From Aquiflexum balticum DSM 16537 (lineage in GTDB: Bacteria > Bacteroidota > Bacteroidia > Cytophagales > Cyclobacteriaceae), in the NCBI RefSeq assembly GCF_900176595.1, contig NZ_LT838813.1, forward strand, positions 3,242,001 to 3,306,000: a stretch of 64,000 bases of DNA, given 5' to 3'. Below are positions 1-7,402 of the stretch, piece by piece (within the stretch, counting starts at the first letter, position 1; each line of letters opens with the position of its first letter). The notes beneath the pieces were generated by a model. That model had not been told where the DNA came from, ran no database searches, and was given only the letters and a program-made list of their open reading frames with translations. A program made the position numbers and the translations under genes.

Positions 1-1
1 A

Positions 2-316
2 AATCTTCACGCACAGGTTCAGGACAAACCCAATCTCGATTCTTTGGTCAATGCTGTCGTCAAACTGGAGAAAGAAATGTATCAGGTAAATCTCAATCTT
101 TATCAGTCCAAGCGACAGTTGAAGACCGGTATTTTTGTAGCTACTTTAGGATATACAGTTACAATTATCGGAGGTCAGCTGCTGGGAACCAATCCCGAAT
201 TAGGTGAAGCGCTTTTGTATACAGGAGGGGCTATCGGTATTGCCGGAACAGTTGTATTGGTGAAGGGATTCAATAAAATCAGCTTGGGTCCTCCCCAAAA
301 ACCGAGACATTACTGA
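2..316 (+). CDS. Hypothetical membrane protein, 5' end outside the window
   Basis: The reading frame is open to the left edge, so the true start lies outside the window; the first ATG-like start inside (TTG at 44) is probably internal. The visible 104 residues have a charged, helical N-terminal part (around LEKEMYQVNLNLYQSKRQ) and two hydrophobic segments, one near TGIFVATLGYTVTIIGG and one near ALLYTGGAIGIAGTVVLV, followed by a short basic tail. This suggests a coiled stretch and two membrane helices at the C-terminus. It converges on the NFACT gene with only 2 bases between the stop codons. I do not recognise the family; it is a real gene fragment because the frame is open and codon use matches its neighbours. 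Confidence 0.6.
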   Translation, partial: NLHAQVQDKPNLDSLVNAVVKLEKEMYQVNLNLYQSKRQLKTGIFVATLGYTVTIIGGQLLGTNPELGEALLYTGGAIGIAGTVVLVKGFNKISLGPPQKPRHY

Positions 317-318
317 TG

Positions 319-1881
319 TCATTGTTTGGGACCTGTTGGTGACACCATCAAAACGTTTTCTTTGTCCACCATGACTGCCCCTGCGGGTGAGCCTTTTACT
401 TTCCTGACATATTTTACGGGAGTATATATGACAGGGGAAAGTCTATCGTTTTTGTTTTTTGAGTAATAAACCGCCAACTCTGCGGCCCGTTCCAGAACTG
501 ACTTGGGAAAATTGATTCCTGACCTGTGTTTGATAATGACATGTGATCCTGATACATCCTTTGCATGAAGCCAAATATCTTCTTTCCAAGCAAAATGCCT
601 CAACAGTTCATCATTGGCTTTTGCTGATTTACCCACCAAAATTTCAAACCCCTCCACCTCAAACCGTTTAAATGGAACATGATCTTCCTGTTCTTTTCCT
701 TTTGGAATCAGGTTGTTTGATTTAATGAAACCCCTAAGACTTTTGAAATCCGAGAACCCACTAAGTTCTTCCAACCATGAATTTGTCTGCTGCAACAGTT
801 GCTCTTTGTCTTCCAGGTTTATATAAAGTTGTTCAATCTCCTTTTTCCTGTTTTTTCCCTTTCTATAGAGATTTTCAGCATATTTCTGTGGGCTTTGGTC
901 TCTTTTGAGTTTGAACATTTCCTGCTTTCCACTATAAAAATTCAACAATTCGATTTCTTCCTGTCCGGGTTTGATGAGGTGGAGATTGGCCATAATCACA
1001 TCGGCCATTTGGGAAGGGGATATATCATTTTCAATGGCTTCCAGCTTTTGGCTGGTCTTGAGTATATATGCCAGAGTTCTTTTTTTCTGGTCTTCAAGAT
1101 GTTTTATCCAATGGCTTTTTTCTTTTTCAAAGGATTGAACGACTACCCGGTATCTAAAAAGTTCATTGCAGGCCTCAATAGGATCTGAGGTTTGGAATAG
1201 CACGTCATTTTCAGGCATAAGACTCAGCACATATTCATTTCCCTGATGAATGATGGAATACAAGGGACTTTCCAACATGTCGATCAATTCCTCCATGAGA
1301 ACCCATTTTTGGTCGATAGGGGCATCTATGTATCCTTTGCTTTTTAGCCATTCTCTAGGGATTTTACCCAGGGTTGGAAGGAATTTTGAAGCGTTGCCTT
1401 CCAAGGATACAAAAGTTGAAAAATCCAGTGAAAGATCTTTTGACAGGTTTTCAATAATGATTTCTTTGTCGTCCCTGAGTTCATTTCTGAATAATCTGAT
1501 AGGAAATGAAGACCTGTCCAAATAGTAAAGAATATTGCTCCTTGTTCCATGGAGTTTGAACAAAAGTGTGCTTCCATTATCCAATCCTACAACAAAAGCC
1601 CTTTCGAATTTTATTTCTTTAATAGAGCTTATTTTCTTACCAATGAGTTCATGGAATAAAGAAACCGTGTTTTTCTTACTTCTTTTGAAACTATCTGTAA
1701 ATGAGAGGCAGGAAACTGAGGGCAATAAATTGGCTCTGATATTGATTTCATTATCGGGATTCCCACAGCGGATGACCAGTTCATCCTTGTTTTGGGAGAA
1801 GCATTCCAATATTTCCAATCCTGTAAATTTCTCCTCCAATTCGGGGCAGAGGAATTTTAAGAAATGAAAATTGAAATGCAT
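319..1881 (-). CDS. rqcH: NFACT-family ribosome quality control protein (RqcH/Rqc2-like)
   Basis: This 520-residue protein has the NFACT layout: an N-terminal NFACT-N part, a long charged coiled-coil middle (about 250-390) and a C-terminal NFACT-R (DUF814) domain at about 405-510 with the signature DIWLHAKDVSGSHVIIK. Family members bind obstructed 50S subunits carrying peptidyl-tRNA and recruit tRNA-Ala to add alanine tails that mark the stalled chain; older annotations call them fibronectin-binding protein A. The length is typical of the Bacteroidota form. The ATG start lies 16 bases from the end of the downstream-reading metallo-hydrolase gene on the same strand, so it may be the last gene of a short leftward unit. 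The role in alanine tailing is by homology; family assignment is strong. Confidence 0.85.
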   Translation of the reverse strand: MHFNFHFLKFLCPELEEKFTGLEILECFSQNKDELVIRCGNPDNEINIRANLLPSVSCLSFTDSFKRSKKNTVSLFHELIGKKISSIKEIKFERAFVVGLDNGSTLLFKLHGTRSNILYYLDRSSFPIRLFRNELRDDKEIIIENLSKDLSLDFSTFVSLEGNASKFLPTLGKIPREWLKSKGYIDAPIDQKWVLMEELIDMLESPLYSIIHQGNEYVLSLMPENDVLFQTSDPIEACNELFRYRVVVQSFEKEKSHWIKHLEDQKKRTLAYILKTSQKLEAIENDISPSQMADVIMANLHLIKPGQEEIELLNFYSGKQEMFKLKRDQSPQKYAENLYRKGKNRKKEIEQLYINLEDKEQLLQQTNSWLEELSGFSDFKSLRGFIKSNNLIPKGKEQEDHVPFKRFEVEGFEILVGKSAKANDELLRHFAWKEDIWLHAKDVSGSHVIIKHRSGINFPKSVLERAAELAVYYSKNKNDRLSPVIYTPVKYVRKVKGSPAGAVMVDKENVLMVSPTGPKQ

Positions 1882-1897
1882 GGCTAAAGGTTGATTT

Positions 1898-2644
1898 TTA
1901 ATCCGTCATAGGCCAGACGGATATGAGGGGGAAGTGTTTTTTCACCTCGTTTTGTGTGCCAAGTTTGTGACTGATATGCGTGAAGAAAGCCTGTTCAGGA
2001 TTGATTAAATTTACCATATCCACAGCTTCTTTCAAGGTAAAATGGGATAAGTGATGGGTTTGTTGGAGCGCATTCAATACAAGAACCTTGGTGCCTTTGA
2101 TCTTTTCCAATTCTACCTTGTCAATGTACTTGGCATCTGTAATGTAGGTAAAATCCCCAAATCTAAATCCAAAAACAGGAAGTCTGTAATGCATCACCAA
2201 AATAGGAATCACCGCGATTCCTTCGGCTTCAAATGGGGCATTAGTAATCTCATGGGTGATGACACGAGGTACTCCCGGATACTTGACTTCTTCAAAAATA
2301 TATGAAAATTCACGTTTGATCTGATTCAGGACTTTATGGGTCCCGTATATGGGCATATCTTTATCTTGGAGAAAATTATAGGACCTGATATCATCCAATC
2401 CGGCAGTATGATCTTTATGCTCGTGGGTAAATAAGATACAATCAAGGATTTTTATATTTTCCCGCAACATCTGTTGTCTGAAATCGGGGCCTGTATCAAT
2501 GACCAAACTTTTTCCCTGAATCTCAATATGGATAGAACTTCTCAACCTTTTGTCCCTGTAATCAAGCGAACTGCATACCGGACATGCACAGCCAATTACC
2601 GGTACTCCCTGTGAGGTCCCTGTTCCTAAAAATGTTACTTTCAA
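1898..2644 (-). CDS. MBL-fold metallo-hydrolase, PhnP-like
   Basis: The protein (248 aa) opens with FLGTGTSQGVPVIGC and carries the metallo-beta-lactamase metal motif THEHKDH (H74, H76, D78, H79), plus later His residues (TDAKY, HLSHFT, FTHISH). The early cysteines (C19, C21, C24) in GCACPVC match PhnP-like phosphodiesterases, which bind an extra structural zinc, and the fold is also shared with RNase Z. It is likely a cytosolic phosphodiesterase of cyclic phosphate or nucleotide-type substrates; the substrate cannot be told from sequence. Its ATG overlaps the stop of the preceding 92-aa gene by four bases (ATGA), so the two are translationally coupled. Confidence 0.8.
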   Translation of the reverse strand: MKVTFLGTGTSQGVPVIGCACPVCSSLDYRDKRLRSSIHIEIQGKSLVIDTGPDFRQQMLRENIKILDCILFTHEHKDHTAGLDDIRSYNFLQDKDMPIYGTHKVLNQIKREFSYIFEEVKYPGVPRVITHEITNAPFEAEGIAVIPILVMHYRLPVFGFRFGDFTYITDAKYIDKVELEKIKGTKVLVLNALQQTHHLSHFTLKEAVDMVNLINPEQAFFTHISHKLGTQNEVKKHFPLISVWPMTD

Positions 2645-2919
2645 AGTTTCAATTCGGTTTGTTGTAGTTCTGATATCAGATCCTGTATTTTTTTATCTGA
2701 AAAATCGTTGACGTTAAATCCAATCTTCTTGATAATATCAATCAGGGTATTGATTTTGCCGTCAAGGGTGTAATATTTATTGATGATCACTATTTTGTTT
2801 TCCTTCAGAATACAATAACCTGATTTGAAATTTCCTTTTTCGTATCTCAGGATATATTCAGAAGAGGCAAAAAGATTTTCCAGCTTGTCCAGAAAGTTTT
2901 TAGTGTACCTTACTGTCAT
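2641..2919 (-). CDS. Conserved hypothetical protein, coupled to the metallo-hydrolase
   Basis: A 92-residue soluble protein with an alternating beta/alpha feel: basic N-terminus (MTVRYTKNFLDKLENLF), a beta-rich core (GYCILKENKIVIINKYYTLDG) and an acidic/amphipathic C-terminal helix (DLISELQQTELKL). No signal peptide, membrane segment or catalytic motif is visible. It overlaps the next gene by four bases and is preceded by the receiver gene 16 bases upstream, so it probably sits in a leftward operon from the receiver genes to rqcH. I recognise the type only as a small protein often seen beside this metallo-hydrolase in Bacteroidota; no function is claimed. Confidence 0.65.
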   Translation of the reverse strand: MTVRYTKNFLDKLENLFASSEYILRYEKGNFKSGYCILKENKIVIINKYYTLDGKINTLIDIIKKIGFNVNDFSDKKIQDLISELQQTELKL

Positions 2920-2935
2920 ACTGAAGGGGTTAAAT

Positions 2936-3313
2936 TTATGAGAGATGTTTTCTTACTGTCGCCAGTAAATGATCATAATCAAGCGGCTTTTGGATAAAAT
3001 CATCCAATCCTGCTTTTTTAAAATCATCCAAAGTGTAATTCTTGTAATTTCCGGTAATGGCTACTATAGGTATACCAGATTTGGTTTTGTCTTCCATAGC
3101 TCTAATTGCCTTAGTGCATTCTATCCCATCCATTATTGGCATATTGATATCCATAAGAATAAGATCAAAATCTTCTGTTGTAAGTTTTTCCAGTACTTGT
3201 TTACCGTTTTTTACTGCAGTGATGTCATATTTTTCAAACATTAAAACATTCTTGGTAAGGTTGATTATCACTGAACTGTCTTCAGCTACCAGAACTTTTT
3301 TGTTTTCGGTCAT
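2936..3313 (-). CDS. Stand-alone receiver-domain response regulator (CheY-like)
   Basis: The whole 125-residue protein is one receiver domain. The acidic pocket is EDSS near residues 11-12, the phosphoacceptor is D55 in LILMDINMP, the conserved Thr is in VAITGN, and the Lys is in QKPLDYD near 109. There is no output domain, so it works by protein-protein contact, as CheY or Spo0F do. It overlaps the upstream receiver-HPt gene by four bases, so the pair likely form a phosphorelay module in which the HPt domain passes phosphate to or from this protein. The cognate kinase is not encoded next to it. Confidence 0.85.
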   Translation of the reverse strand: MTENKKVLVAEDSSVIINLTKNVLMFEKYDITAVKNGKQVLEKLTTEDFDLILMDINMPIMDGIECTKAIRAMEDKTKSGIPIVAITGNYKNYTLDDFKKAGLDDFIQKPLDYDHLLATVRKHLS

Positions 3314-4059
3314 GGATTTAGCAATTGAGAGGATTGGATTTTCGAACTAAATAAATCTATTAAAGAGCTCAAATATAAATATTCTTCTGTGGTATTCTCA
3401 AAATTGTGGCTTTTTATGTTTTTTTCAAACTTTTGGGAGAATTTATATATATTCATTGCGCCTAGGGTTCCTGAATTTCCTTTGATGATATGAAGTTTTT
3501 CCCCTATTTGCTCATATTGTTTTTTGTTTATCAAAGATTCTATTTCAGAAAGTATTTGGTATGATTCTTCTATAAATTCCTGATATACAGACTTAATATT
3601 CGTTGCACTGTTGAATTTAAGTAACTGTCTCACGATATTTTCATCCAATGAAGAATCAGTACCAACAGTCTGATTATTTTTCTCAAATTTTTCAGGACTT
3701 TTTAAGTGCTTGTCCAGTGTTTCCAACAATATCTTGGGTTTTATCGGCTTTGAAATAAAATCAACAAATCCTGCTGCTAAAAAATAATCCCTGTCACTTT
3801 CATTTGCAAAGGCAGAAACTGCAATCACAGGAGAGGTTGTCAGGTTTTCATTTCTGATGATTTTCAAAGTATTTATTCCATCAAGAACTGGCATCTGAAT
3901 ATCCATTAGAATGAGATCATATTCCTTTTCCTGAATTTTTCCCAAAGCTTTTTTGCCATTTTCCGCGGTTTCAAAATCGCATAACTGTCCAATAATGTGC
4001 TCCAAAACCTTTCGGTTAAGCGGATTATCTTCAACTATCAGTACCTTTTTGTTTATCAT
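3310..4059 (-). CDS. Receiver plus histidine phosphotransfer (HPt) protein
   Basis: The N-terminal receiver (about 1-120) has D53 in LILMDIQMPVLDG and the Lys in SKPIKPK. The C-terminal HPt domain (about 150-249) has the active-site histidine H190 in LHIIKGNSGTLG, the typical HxxKGxxxxxG pattern. Such proteins shuttle phosphate inside multi-step relays and resemble the C-terminal half of a hybrid sensor kinase that has lost its kinase part. It is the first gene of a leftward cluster, and the following receiver gene overlaps it by four bases. miaA reads away on the other strand from a gap of about 43 bases, so both promoters must lie in or overlap that short interval. Confidence 0.85.
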   Translation of the reverse strand: MINKKVLIVEDNPLNRKVLEHIIGQLCDFETAENGKKALGKIQEKEYDLILMDIQMPVLDGINTLKIIRNENLTTSPVIAVSAFANESDRDYFLAAGFVDFISKPIKPKILLETLDKHLKSPEKFEKNNQTVGTDSSLDENIVRQLLKFNSATNIKSVYQEFIEESYQILSEIESLINKKQYEQIGEKLHIIKGNSGTLGAMNIYKFSQKFEKNIKSHNFENTTEEYLYLSSLIDLFSSKIQSSQLLNP

Positions 4060-4102
4060 CTCAATTTATTGGTAATTTTGAAAATATCACGCTTTTCTAA
4101 AA

Positions 4103-5029
4103 TTGATTTTGAAATCGAAAAATAAACATTTATTGGTAATTGCAGGCCCTACAGCTGTAGGAAAAACAGATGCCTGTCTCAAAATTGCCAAAAAGTTTCA
4201 AACTGAAATTATTTCTTCCGATAGTAGACAGTTTTATAGGGAACCACTGATCGGAACAGCCAAACCTTCAAGCGAGGATTTAGCTGCCGTTCCGCATCAT
4301 TTCATCAATACACTTTCAATTCATGATGATTATGATGTGAAAAAGTTTGAAAAGGACACCTTGAAATTGTTGAGTGAACTTTTTAAAAAGCATAATTTGG
4401 TCTTGATGACGGGAGGATCCGGATTGTATATAGATGCCGTTTGTTACGGATTTGATGATATTCCTGATATCGACCCTGCAATCAGAAAGGAATTGAACAG
4501 CAACTTTGATAAAATGGGAATTGGCTTTCTAAGGAAAGAACTTGAAAAATATGATCCCGATTATTTTGATATCGTGGACACTGATAATCCCCAAAGGTTG
4601 ATTCGTGCTCTGGAAGTATATAGGGGGACAGGAAAACCGTTCAGTTCTTTTAGAAAAAAGAAAGTAAATATCCGTGATTTCAATATCATCAAAATCGGTC
4701 TGGAGAGAGAAAGAGAAGAATTATATCAGCGGATTGACCAAAGGATGGATTTGATGATAAGTCAGGGACTTTTCGAAGAGGCAGAAAGATTTTTCCCTTT
4801 TCGGGATTTAAATGCCCTTCAAACAGTGGGATACACGGAGATATTCGGTTACCTGAAAGGGGAATATGACAAAGAAGAGGCCATGAGATTATTGAAACGG
4901 AATTCCAGAAGGTATGCCAAACGGCAGATGACCTGGTTCAAAAAATATCCTGATATACAATGGTTTCACCCTTCAGATATTCAGGGGATATTACAATTTG
5001 TAGAAAACCAATTGAAGGAATCTGAATAA
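4103..5029 (+). CDS. miaA: tRNA dimethylallyltransferase MiaA
   Basis: MiaA adds a dimethylallyl group to N6 of A37 in tRNAs reading UNN codons. The P-loop GPTAVGKT (residues 15-22) is at the N-terminus, followed by SSDSRQFYREPLIGTAKP, GGSGLYIDAV and the RALEVYRGTGKPFS and RRYAKRQMTWF motifs, all diagnostic. Length 308 aa is normal. No ATG precedes the P-loop after the in-frame stop at 4079, so the start must be TTG at 4103 or TTG at 4109; I keep 4103. The gene is transcribed away from the receiver-HPt gene and converges on the 122-aa gene. Confidence 0.92.
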   Translation: MILKSKNKHLLVIAGPTAVGKTDACLKIAKKFQTEIISSDSRQFYREPLIGTAKPSSEDLAAVPHHFINTLSIHDDYDVKKFEKDTLKLLSELFKKHNLVLMTGGSGLYIDAVCYGFDDIPDIDPAIRKELNSNFDKMGIGFLRKELEKYDPDYFDIVDTDNPQRLIRALEVYRGTGKPFSSFRKKKVNIRDFNIIKIGLEREREELYQRIDQRMDLMISQGLFEEAERFFPFRDLNALQTVGYTEIFGYLKGEYDKEEAMRLLKRNSRRYAKRQMTWFKKYPDIQWFHPSDIQGILQFVENQLKESE

Positions 5030-5047
5030 TTTCAAGAAAAAAAATCA

Positions 5048-5416
5048 TTAAATCGGCTTATGCCCCATTAAACTGGCAACAAAACTATAGGGTTTTTGTC
5101 GGATAAGTTTATTGTACTGGGCTATGGTCAGTTTTAAAGATTGGTAAGGAGTTTTGGTTAAACTTTCAAATTCTTTTAGACTTTCAGATGCAATAGCTGC
5201 TTTGGTTTTTTTGTATTCAGTTTCAATAATTTTCAGCGTTTCCTTATTCAATTCAGGAGCTGTTTTGGTTTTGTTTCCAAACTTTTCCAATCCATTCAGT
5301 AAGAAATCCTGAAATTGAAGCATTGATTTTTTCTTGGATTGGATTGAAGTATGGACTACCATGATAAACAAAACCACCACGGCAGCAAGAATTAGAATTA
5401 GAGGAATATATCCCAT
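5048..5416 (-). CDS. Small single-pass membrane protein, unknown function
   Basis: 122 residues with one N-terminal transmembrane segment (about 4-26, LILILAAVVVLFIMVVHTSI) followed by a Lys-rich cytoplasmic or periplasmic helical domain. The protein lies 4 bases downstream of pfkA on the same strand, so it is probably co-transcribed with it. No motif identifies a function; the hydrophobic N-terminus lacks a clear signal-peptidase site, suggesting it stays anchored. The gene is kept because of its tight spacing to pfkA and coherent composition. Confidence 0.6.
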   Translation of the reverse strand: MGYIPLILILAAVVVLFIMVVHTSIQSKKKSMLQFQDFLLNGLEKFGNKTKTAPELNKETLKIIETEYKKTKAAIASESLKEFESLTKTPYQSLKLTIAQYNKLIRQKPYSFVASLMGHKPI

Positions 5417-5420
5417 TTTT

Positions 5421-6395
5421 TTAAATACTTAAAATTTCAATTAGTTTGAGATGATCTTGGTGAATAGCCTTGGTTTTGCTGATACAATCATCAAAGGGAG
5501 TGTAAACAACATTGCCGCTCATTACACCTGCCATACAGTTGGATTCCCCTGCCATCAGACCTTCCACAGCGGCCATTCCACATCTTGATGCCAAAACCCT
5601 ATCCCGGGCAGTAGGGTTTCCTCCTCGTTGGATATGTCCTAAGGTAGTTACTTTAAACTCTTTGAATTCGTCCTGTATTTTGGATTTGACTGTATTCATA
5701 ATTTGGTCGGCACTGCCCTCATCGTCCCCCTCAGCTACTACGATGATGCTGGAAGATTTTGATTTACGTAGATTTTTCAGCGATTTGACCACTTTTTTGA
5801 TATCAGTCCTGGTCTCAGGTACCATTACAAATTCCGCACCTCCTCCAATGCCACATTCCACGGCTATATAGCCACTGTCTCTTCCCATGACTTCAACAAA
5901 GAAGATTCTGTCATGCGCTGCTGCGGTATCCCTGATTTTATCAATTGCCTCAAGGGCAGTATTCACAGCGGTATCAAAACCGATGGTAAAATCAGTTCCA
6001 TAAATGTCATTATCGATTGTTCCGGGACAGCCTATAACCGGTATGCCGAATTCCTCAAAGAAAATTTTGGCACCTGTGAATGTACCATCCCCGCCAATCA
6101 CCACCAATCCTTCAATTTCCAATTGCTTCAGTTGTTGATAAGCTTTGAGACGGCCTTCTTTTGTCCTGAATTCTTCACTTCTTGCCGATTTGAGAATTGT
6201 CCCGCCTCGTTGTATAATATTGCTGACTGAATGGGAATGCATTCTTTTGATGCTGCCTTTGATCATGCCGTCATAACCATAGCTGATGCCAAAAATTTCC
6301 AGATCCTTAAAAATTGCTGTCCTTACCACAGCCCGTATACATGCATTCATTCCGGGAGCATCACCTCCTGAAGTCAAAACTGCTATTTTTTTCAT
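5421..6395 (-). CDS. pfkA: ATP-dependent 6-phosphofructokinase
   Basis: This enzyme commits fructose 6-phosphate to glycolysis using ATP. The 324-residue protein has TSGGDAPGMN (8-17), the nucleotide-binding GGDGT at 101-105 (with the Gly found in ATP-dependent enzymes), the catalytic TIDND near 127-131, the substrate-binding VMGRDSGYIA and LGHIQRGGNPTARDR. Length and motif order are those of the bacterial homotetrameric PfkA. An ATG start at 6393-6395 is clear. Downstream on the same strand and only four bases away is the small membrane protein; upstream lies a strong stem-loop and ssb. Confidence 0.95.
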   Translation of the reverse strand: MKKIAVLTSGGDAPGMNACIRAVVRTAIFKDLEIFGISYGYDGMIKGSIKRMHSHSVSNIIQRGGTILKSARSEEFRTKEGRLKAYQQLKQLEIEGLVVIGGDGTFTGAKIFFEEFGIPVIGCPGTIDNDIYGTDFTIGFDTAVNTALEAIDKIRDTAAAHDRIFFVEVMGRDSGYIAVECGIGGGAEFVMVPETRTDIKKVVKSLKNLRKSKSSSIIVVAEGDDEGSADQIMNTVKSKIQDEFKEFKVTTLGHIQRGGNPTARDRVLASRCGMAAVEGLMAGESNCMAGVMSGNVVYTPFDDCISKTKAIHQDHLKLIEILSI

Positions 6396-6556
6396 GTTTA
6401 ATAGGTCTTTCAGAGCCTAAAATTACTCATAAATTGGAAGGTTTTCTGTAGCTAAAGAAAAATCTTTTATTTGTGGGGCAGGAATTTCGATTAGATGATA
6501 CTCGAAAACCCTTGTAATCAATGTTCTTTTAGTCGAAATAAACAGGATAATAAGAT

Positions 6557-6586
6557 AGGCTAGCCGTGCAGTACATCGGCTAGCCT
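6557..6586 (-). terminator. Stem-loop after ssb
   Basis: A perfect 10-bp stem, AGGCTAGCCG (6557-6566) pairing with CGGCTAGCCT (6577-6586), lies 12 bases after the ssb stop on the minus strand. The 3' side in the minus direction is AT-rich but has only a weak T run, so it could be an imperfect intrinsic terminator or an RNA-stabilising hairpin. It separates ssb from pfkA. Confidence 0.6.
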
Positions 6587-6597
6587 TTGGTCCTGAC

Positions 6598-6939
6598 TTA
6601 GGTAGCTTTATCGCCAAGTAGCACCACTTCATCAATCTGTACTTCTGTGATATACTTCTTCTGACCATCTTTGTCATTGTAGGAGCGATTGATCAGTTTT
6701 CCGCCTACCGCAATCTCAGAACCTTTATCCGTATATTTTTCAATGACCTCAGCCGGCTGACCCCAAGCCACCACATTGTGCCAAGTGGTCTCTTCGACTT
6801 TTTCTCCTTTGTTGTTTTTGAAGATTTCTTTGGTGGCCAGACTAAAAGAAGCCTTTGTCTTTCCACTTTCAAAATGTTTTACATCTGCTTTGGCACCCAA
6901 TCTCCCGATAAGTTGTACCTGATTTCTCATTCTGTTCAT
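6598..6939 (-). CDS. ssb: Single-stranded DNA-binding protein
   Basis: A 113-residue OB-fold protein: NQVQLIGRLGAKADVKHF at the start, then ASFSLATKE, TWHNVVAWGQPAEVIEKY and the strand YITEVQIDEVVLLG. It binds single-stranded DNA in replication, repair and recombination. It is shorter than typical essential SSBs (about 140-180 aa) and lacks the long Gly/Pro-rich linker and acidic DDDIPF-type tail, ending LGDKAT, so it may be a second or accessory SSB. The first ATG (6937-6939) and a second at residue 4 are both possible. Its position beside a putative site-specific recombination array that needs single-stranded substrates is suggestive but may be chance. Confidence 0.85.
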   Translation of the reverse strand: MNRMRNQVQLIGRLGAKADVKHFESGKTKASFSLATKEIFKNNKGEKVEETTWHNVVAWGQPAEVIEKYTDKGSEIAVGGKLINRSYNDKDGQKKYITEVQIDEVVLLGDKAT

Positions 6940-7214
6940 GATAATTTTGGTTTTGGATTTTGTAAAAATTGTAATTTGCTGTTGCTGAATGGCAACGGGA
7001 CAAAGTTCTGATAATAAGCTTTGATTAGTCCGCTTTTATTCGTTTGTAGCCGATTGTATCCGTTTGTGAAACGGCTATTAAGAGGGATAGCTGTTTTGAA
7101 ATCAGACGGATTAGCGGATAAAACGGAAGTTTTGTTTTGAAAGGGAAGGGGCCAAATAATCTTTCTTTTTTTTGGAGCTATCGGTCAGTTGTCAGGATAG
7201 ATTATCTTTCGGAT
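6940..7214. other. Intergenic region between ssb and the first cassette array
   Basis: No gene is supported here. The stretch contains the ssb promoter region and direct/inverted short words such as ATTCGTTTGTAGCC / TATCCGTTTGTGAAACGG and a partial inverted match GGATTAGCGGATAAAACGG. It marks the boundary between housekeeping genes and the accessory region. Confidence 0.5.
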
Positions 7215-7247
7215 TACCGTAAAAATACCCTGTTTACGGTATTTTTT
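7215..7247 (+). terminator. Intrinsic terminator-like hairpin at the array entrance
   Basis: TACCGTAAA (7215-7223) pairs perfectly with TTTACGGTA (7233-7241), followed by six T. It looks like a rho-independent terminator in the + direction although no + strand gene ends just before it. The T run is part of the leader repeat shared with the second array, where the hairpin is weaker. Confidence 0.55.
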
Positions 7248-7361
7248 GTTGTGTAAGAATTTGTTAGGTTTAAAAAAAAAAAGCAAAGAAACCTGTCACT
7301 AGCTGACTAATACTTGAAAAGTAGTGAAAGGAATTATCATACAATAAACAAGTTGGCGGTA
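7238..7361 (+). other. attI-like leader of cassette array 1
   Basis: This leader is duplicated at 21111-21234. The first ~46 bases (GGTATTTTTTGTTGTGTAAG onward, through TAGGTTTA and an A-rich tract) and the last 13 bases (AATAAACAAGTTG) are nearly identical in both copies, while the middle differs; the distance from the first G to the G of the GTT core is 114 nt in both. The end AAACAAG^TT resembles the end of integron attI sites. The likely role is primary insertion site and perhaps promoter for the first cassette. This is inference: no integrase is encoded nearby. Confidence 0.6.
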
Positions 7362-7402
7362 ATGCTAAAAAGACGACAAACAATTAAAATAATGACATCG
7401 AT

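Noticed and set aside
6423-6677. 84-residue minus-strand frame downstream of and overlapping ssb
   Set aside because: It overlaps the ssb coding end and crosses the stem-loop; no protein features.
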